DNA of 64,000 nucleotides from Lithospermum erythrorhizon (lineage: Eukaryota > Streptophyta > Magnoliopsida > Boraginales > Boraginaceae), in NCBI GenBank assembly GCA_019722365.1, contig JADFUC010000949.1, positions 124,001-188,000 on the forward strand. The letters run 5' to 3'. Below the pieces are notes generated by a model that was given only the letters and a program-made list of their open reading frames with translations, did no database searches and was not told where the DNA came from. Positions 62,183 to 64,000 of this stretch are shown piece by piece (the first letter of the stretch is position 1; every line of letters starts with the position of its first letter). The position numbers and the translations under genes were made by a program.

Positions 62183-63964
62183 ATGAAAAACCTAGCGTAT
62201 AGTTCGACTATCATAGTCCACAATCCGATGGCCAACTGCTCCTCCGCCACTGCTCTCAACATCTCCTCCCTCACTCCTCCGGCGCAGCCTCACTCTTTCT
62301 CTAACCTGAACAAGCATAATCAGCTTTATTCCAATAACACTTTCTTTGCCCCTCTTCATAAACCCTACCCCCTCTCCTCCACCAGCACCCACAACCCCCC
62401 CTCCGCCTCCTCCACCAACCCCATCTCAGACTTCTTCACCACCTCGGAAGACGACGACAGACTCAGAGAGGAGTGTGGCGTGGTGGGCATCTACGGGGAC
62501 CCTGAAGCCTCCCGCCTCTGCTACTTAGCCCTCCACGCCCTACAACACAGAGGCCAAGAAGGAGCAGGAATAGTCTCCGTCCACGAAAACGTCCTCCAAT
62601 CTGTTACAGGAGTTGGATTAGTATCTGATGTATTCACCGAGTCAAAGCTGGCTAAACTCCCAGGTCATAACGCTATTGGTCATGTAAGGTACTCTACTGC
62701 TGGCTCCTCTATGCTTAAAAATGTTCAGCCTTTTGTTGCTGGCTACAGATTTGGCTCTATTGGCGTTGCCCACAATGGTAATTTAGTCAATTATCAAGTT
62801 TTGAGAGACGAGCTTGAGGAAAACGGCTCCATTTTCAATACTAGTTCTGATACTGAGGTGGTGCTTCACCTCATAGCTATTTCCAAGGCCAGGCCTTTCT
62901 TTTTGAGGATTGTTGAGGCTTGTGAGAGGCTTCAGGGTGCTTATTCCATGGTGTTTTTGACTGAGGATAAGTTGGTTGCTGTCAGGGATCCTTATGGCTT
63001 TAGGCCACTTGTTATGGGGAGGAAAAGCAACGGTGCTGTTGTTTTCGCCTCCGAGACTTGTGCTTTGGATTTGATTGAGGCTACTTACGAGAGGGAAGTG
63101 CATCCTGGGGAGGTTCTTGTTGTCGATAAGAATGGTGTTCGGTCGCTTTGTTTGCTGCAGCACGTCGAGCCTAAATCTTGCATTTTCGAGCATATATACT
63201 TTGCTCTGCCTAATTCGGTTGTCTTCGGTAGGTCGGTTTATGAATCAAGGCGTGCATTTGGGATCATTCTTGCAACTGAATCCCCTGTGGAGTGTGATGT
63301 TGTCATTGCGGTGCCTGATTCAGGGGTTGTGGCGGCTCTTGGTTATGCAGAGAAAGCAGGGGTGCCGTTTCAACAGGGGCTCATTAGGTCGCATTACGTT
63401 GGGAGGACTTTCATTGAGCCATCTCAGAGGATTAGGGATTTCGGTGTGAAGCTTAAGCTTTCACCTGTAAGGTCGGTTTTGGAAGGAAAGAGGGTTGTAG
63501 TTGTGGATGATTCCATTGTTCGAGGAACAACATCCTCAAAGATTGTGAGGCTGCTCAAGGAAGCAGGGGCAAAGGAAGTACATATGAGGATTGCAAGCCC
63601 TCCAATAATTGCGTCTTGTTATTATGGGGTGGACACTCCTAGCCCGGAGGAATTGATATCGAACAGGATGAGTGTCGATGAAATTAAAGAGTTCATCGGG
63701 TCTGACTCGCTGGCTTTTCTGCCACAGGATAGCTTGGAGAAGATGTTGGGAAATGATAATTCCAAGTTCTGTTATGCTTGCTTCTCAGGGAACTATCCTG
63801 TTCCTCCACCGACAGGGAATGTGAAAAAGCTAGGTGACTTTGTGGACGATGGATTAAGCGGGAGTGTGGATGCCATTGATGGGGGTTGGCTTCCAGGAAG
63901 TAGAAATTTGGGAGTAAACGATAAAAGTCCGAGCTTGGGGAAAGAGGTCGATTCTGCGGTTTAG
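62183..63964 (+). CDS. ASE2: Amidophosphoribosyltransferase (glutamine PRPP amidotransferase), plastid
   Basis: A single intact exon of 593 codons, as usual for this plant gene. It performs the first committed step of purine synthesis, making phosphoribosylamine from PRPP and glutamine. A Ser/Pro/Asn-rich plastid transit peptide is followed by the cleavage point before Cys98 in REECGVVGIYGD, the Ntn nucleophile. The glutaminase domain contains HALQHRGQEGAGI, HVRYSTAGSS and AHNGNLVNY. The PRPP loop reads VVVVDDSIVRGTTSSK near residue 440. Cysteines in SCIFEHIYF, SCYYGVD and FCYACF fit the 4Fe-4S ligands. The start could be the second ATG (residue 16, MANCSSATA), which looks more like family starts; both yield a transit peptide. 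Sequence style resembles Arabidopsis ASE2. Confidence 0.97.
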   Translation: MKNLAYSSTIIVHNPMANCSSATALNISSLTPPAQPHSFSNLNKHNQLYSNNTFFAPLHKPYPLSSTSTHNPPSASSTNPISDFFTTSEDDDRLREECGVVGIYGDPEASRLCYLALHALQHRGQEGAGIVSVHENVLQSVTGVGLVSDVFTESKLAKLPGHNAIGHVRYSTAGSSMLKNVQPFVAGYRFGSIGVAHNGNLVNYQVLRDELEENGSIFNTSSDTEVVLHLIAISKARPFFLRIVEACERLQGAYSMVFLTEDKLVAVRDPYGFRPLVMGRKSNGAVVFASETCALDLIEATYEREVHPGEVLVVDKNGVRSLCLLQHVEPKSCIFEHIYFALPNSVVFGRSVYESRRAFGIILATESPVECDVVIAVPDSGVVAALGYAEKAGVPFQQGLIRSHYVGRTFIEPSQRIRDFGVKLKLSPVRSVLEGKRVVVVDDSIVRGTTSSKIVRLLKEAGAKEVHMRIASPPIIASCYYGVDTPSPEELISNRMSVDEIKEFIGSDSLAFLPQDSLEKMLGNDNSKFCYACFSGNYPVPPPTGNVKKLGDFVDDGLSGSVDAIDGGWLPGSRNLGVNDKSPSLGKEVDSAV

Positions 63965-64000
63965 CGGTTGCACAAAAGATCTGACATTATTGTCTCTCTC

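Noticed and set aside
62192..62392. Minus-strand ORF over the ATase transit peptide, and other antisense ORFs at 62783-63193
   Set aside because: Shadows of a strongly conserved plus-strand gene; no family resemblance.
1..64000. tRNA, rRNA, CRISPR arrays or other prokaryote-type systems
   Set aside because: None seen; the window is a plant nuclear region and no cloverleaf or regularly spaced direct-repeat array was noticed.

Overview
This 64 kb window is nuclear DNA from a flowering plant, most likely a eudicot. The genes are intron-rich with GT-AG splicing, the intergenic DNA is AT-rich, there is degraded Ty3/gypsy retrotransposon sequence, and the protein families are plant-specific (NRG2-type DUF630/DUF632, plant GH35 with a lectin tail, AUX1/LAX, peroxisomal membrane APX, PTS1-ending hydroxypyruvate reductase). 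Genus and species cannot be read from the sequence alone.

Left arm (1-31 kb) is gene-rich. In order: a partial DUF630/DUF632 (NRG2-like) gene on the minus strand; an AT-rich repeat zone; the splicing factor SYF2 (+); hydroxypyruvate reductase HPR1 (-), with all 13 exons recognisable but exon 4 carrying an apparent 32-nt deletion; phosphatidylinositol synthase (-, 10 exons); a secreted GH35 beta-galactosidase (+, 17 exons); a peroxisomal membrane ascorbate peroxidase (+, 7 exons); a 20S proteasome alpha-7/PAD1 subunit (-, 3 exons); and a secreted CBM22-GH10 xylanase-type enzyme (+, 8 exons). Exon joins were worked out by hand from splice consensus, frame continuity and family knowledge.

Middle (31-54 kb) is transposon-rich. 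A heavily mutated Ty3/gypsy element of Tat-like character (about 31.7-41.1 kb) keeps traces of gag, protease, RT (YVDD), RNase H and integrase in order. After these come about six copies of a ~90-bp tandem repeat, a run of minus-strand ORFs, and a second LTR-end/leader segment. From 44 to 48.3 kb lie remnants of a plant-mobile-domain protein (minus) and an OTU-like domain (plus), of the kind carried by Mutator-like and related elements. From 48.3 to 54.2 kb I see no gene.

Right arm (54-64 kb) carries an auxin influx carrier of LAX2 type (+, 8 exons, with a probable 17-nt insertion at the exon 3 donor site), an ERD2-like seven-membrane-span protein (+, 6 exons), and an intronless plastid amidophosphoribosyltransferase (+).

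The genes do not form an operon-like pathway. Two of them (HPR1 and APX) act in or at peroxisomes linked to photorespiration, and two (GH35, GH10) act on cell-wall polysaccharides; this is probably coincidental. I found no convincing new biological system. The most checkable surprises are the two small gene-breaking indels (HPR1, LAX2), a GC-AG intron, and the unusual repeat architectures at 6.1-8.5 kb and 37.4-40.1 kb.
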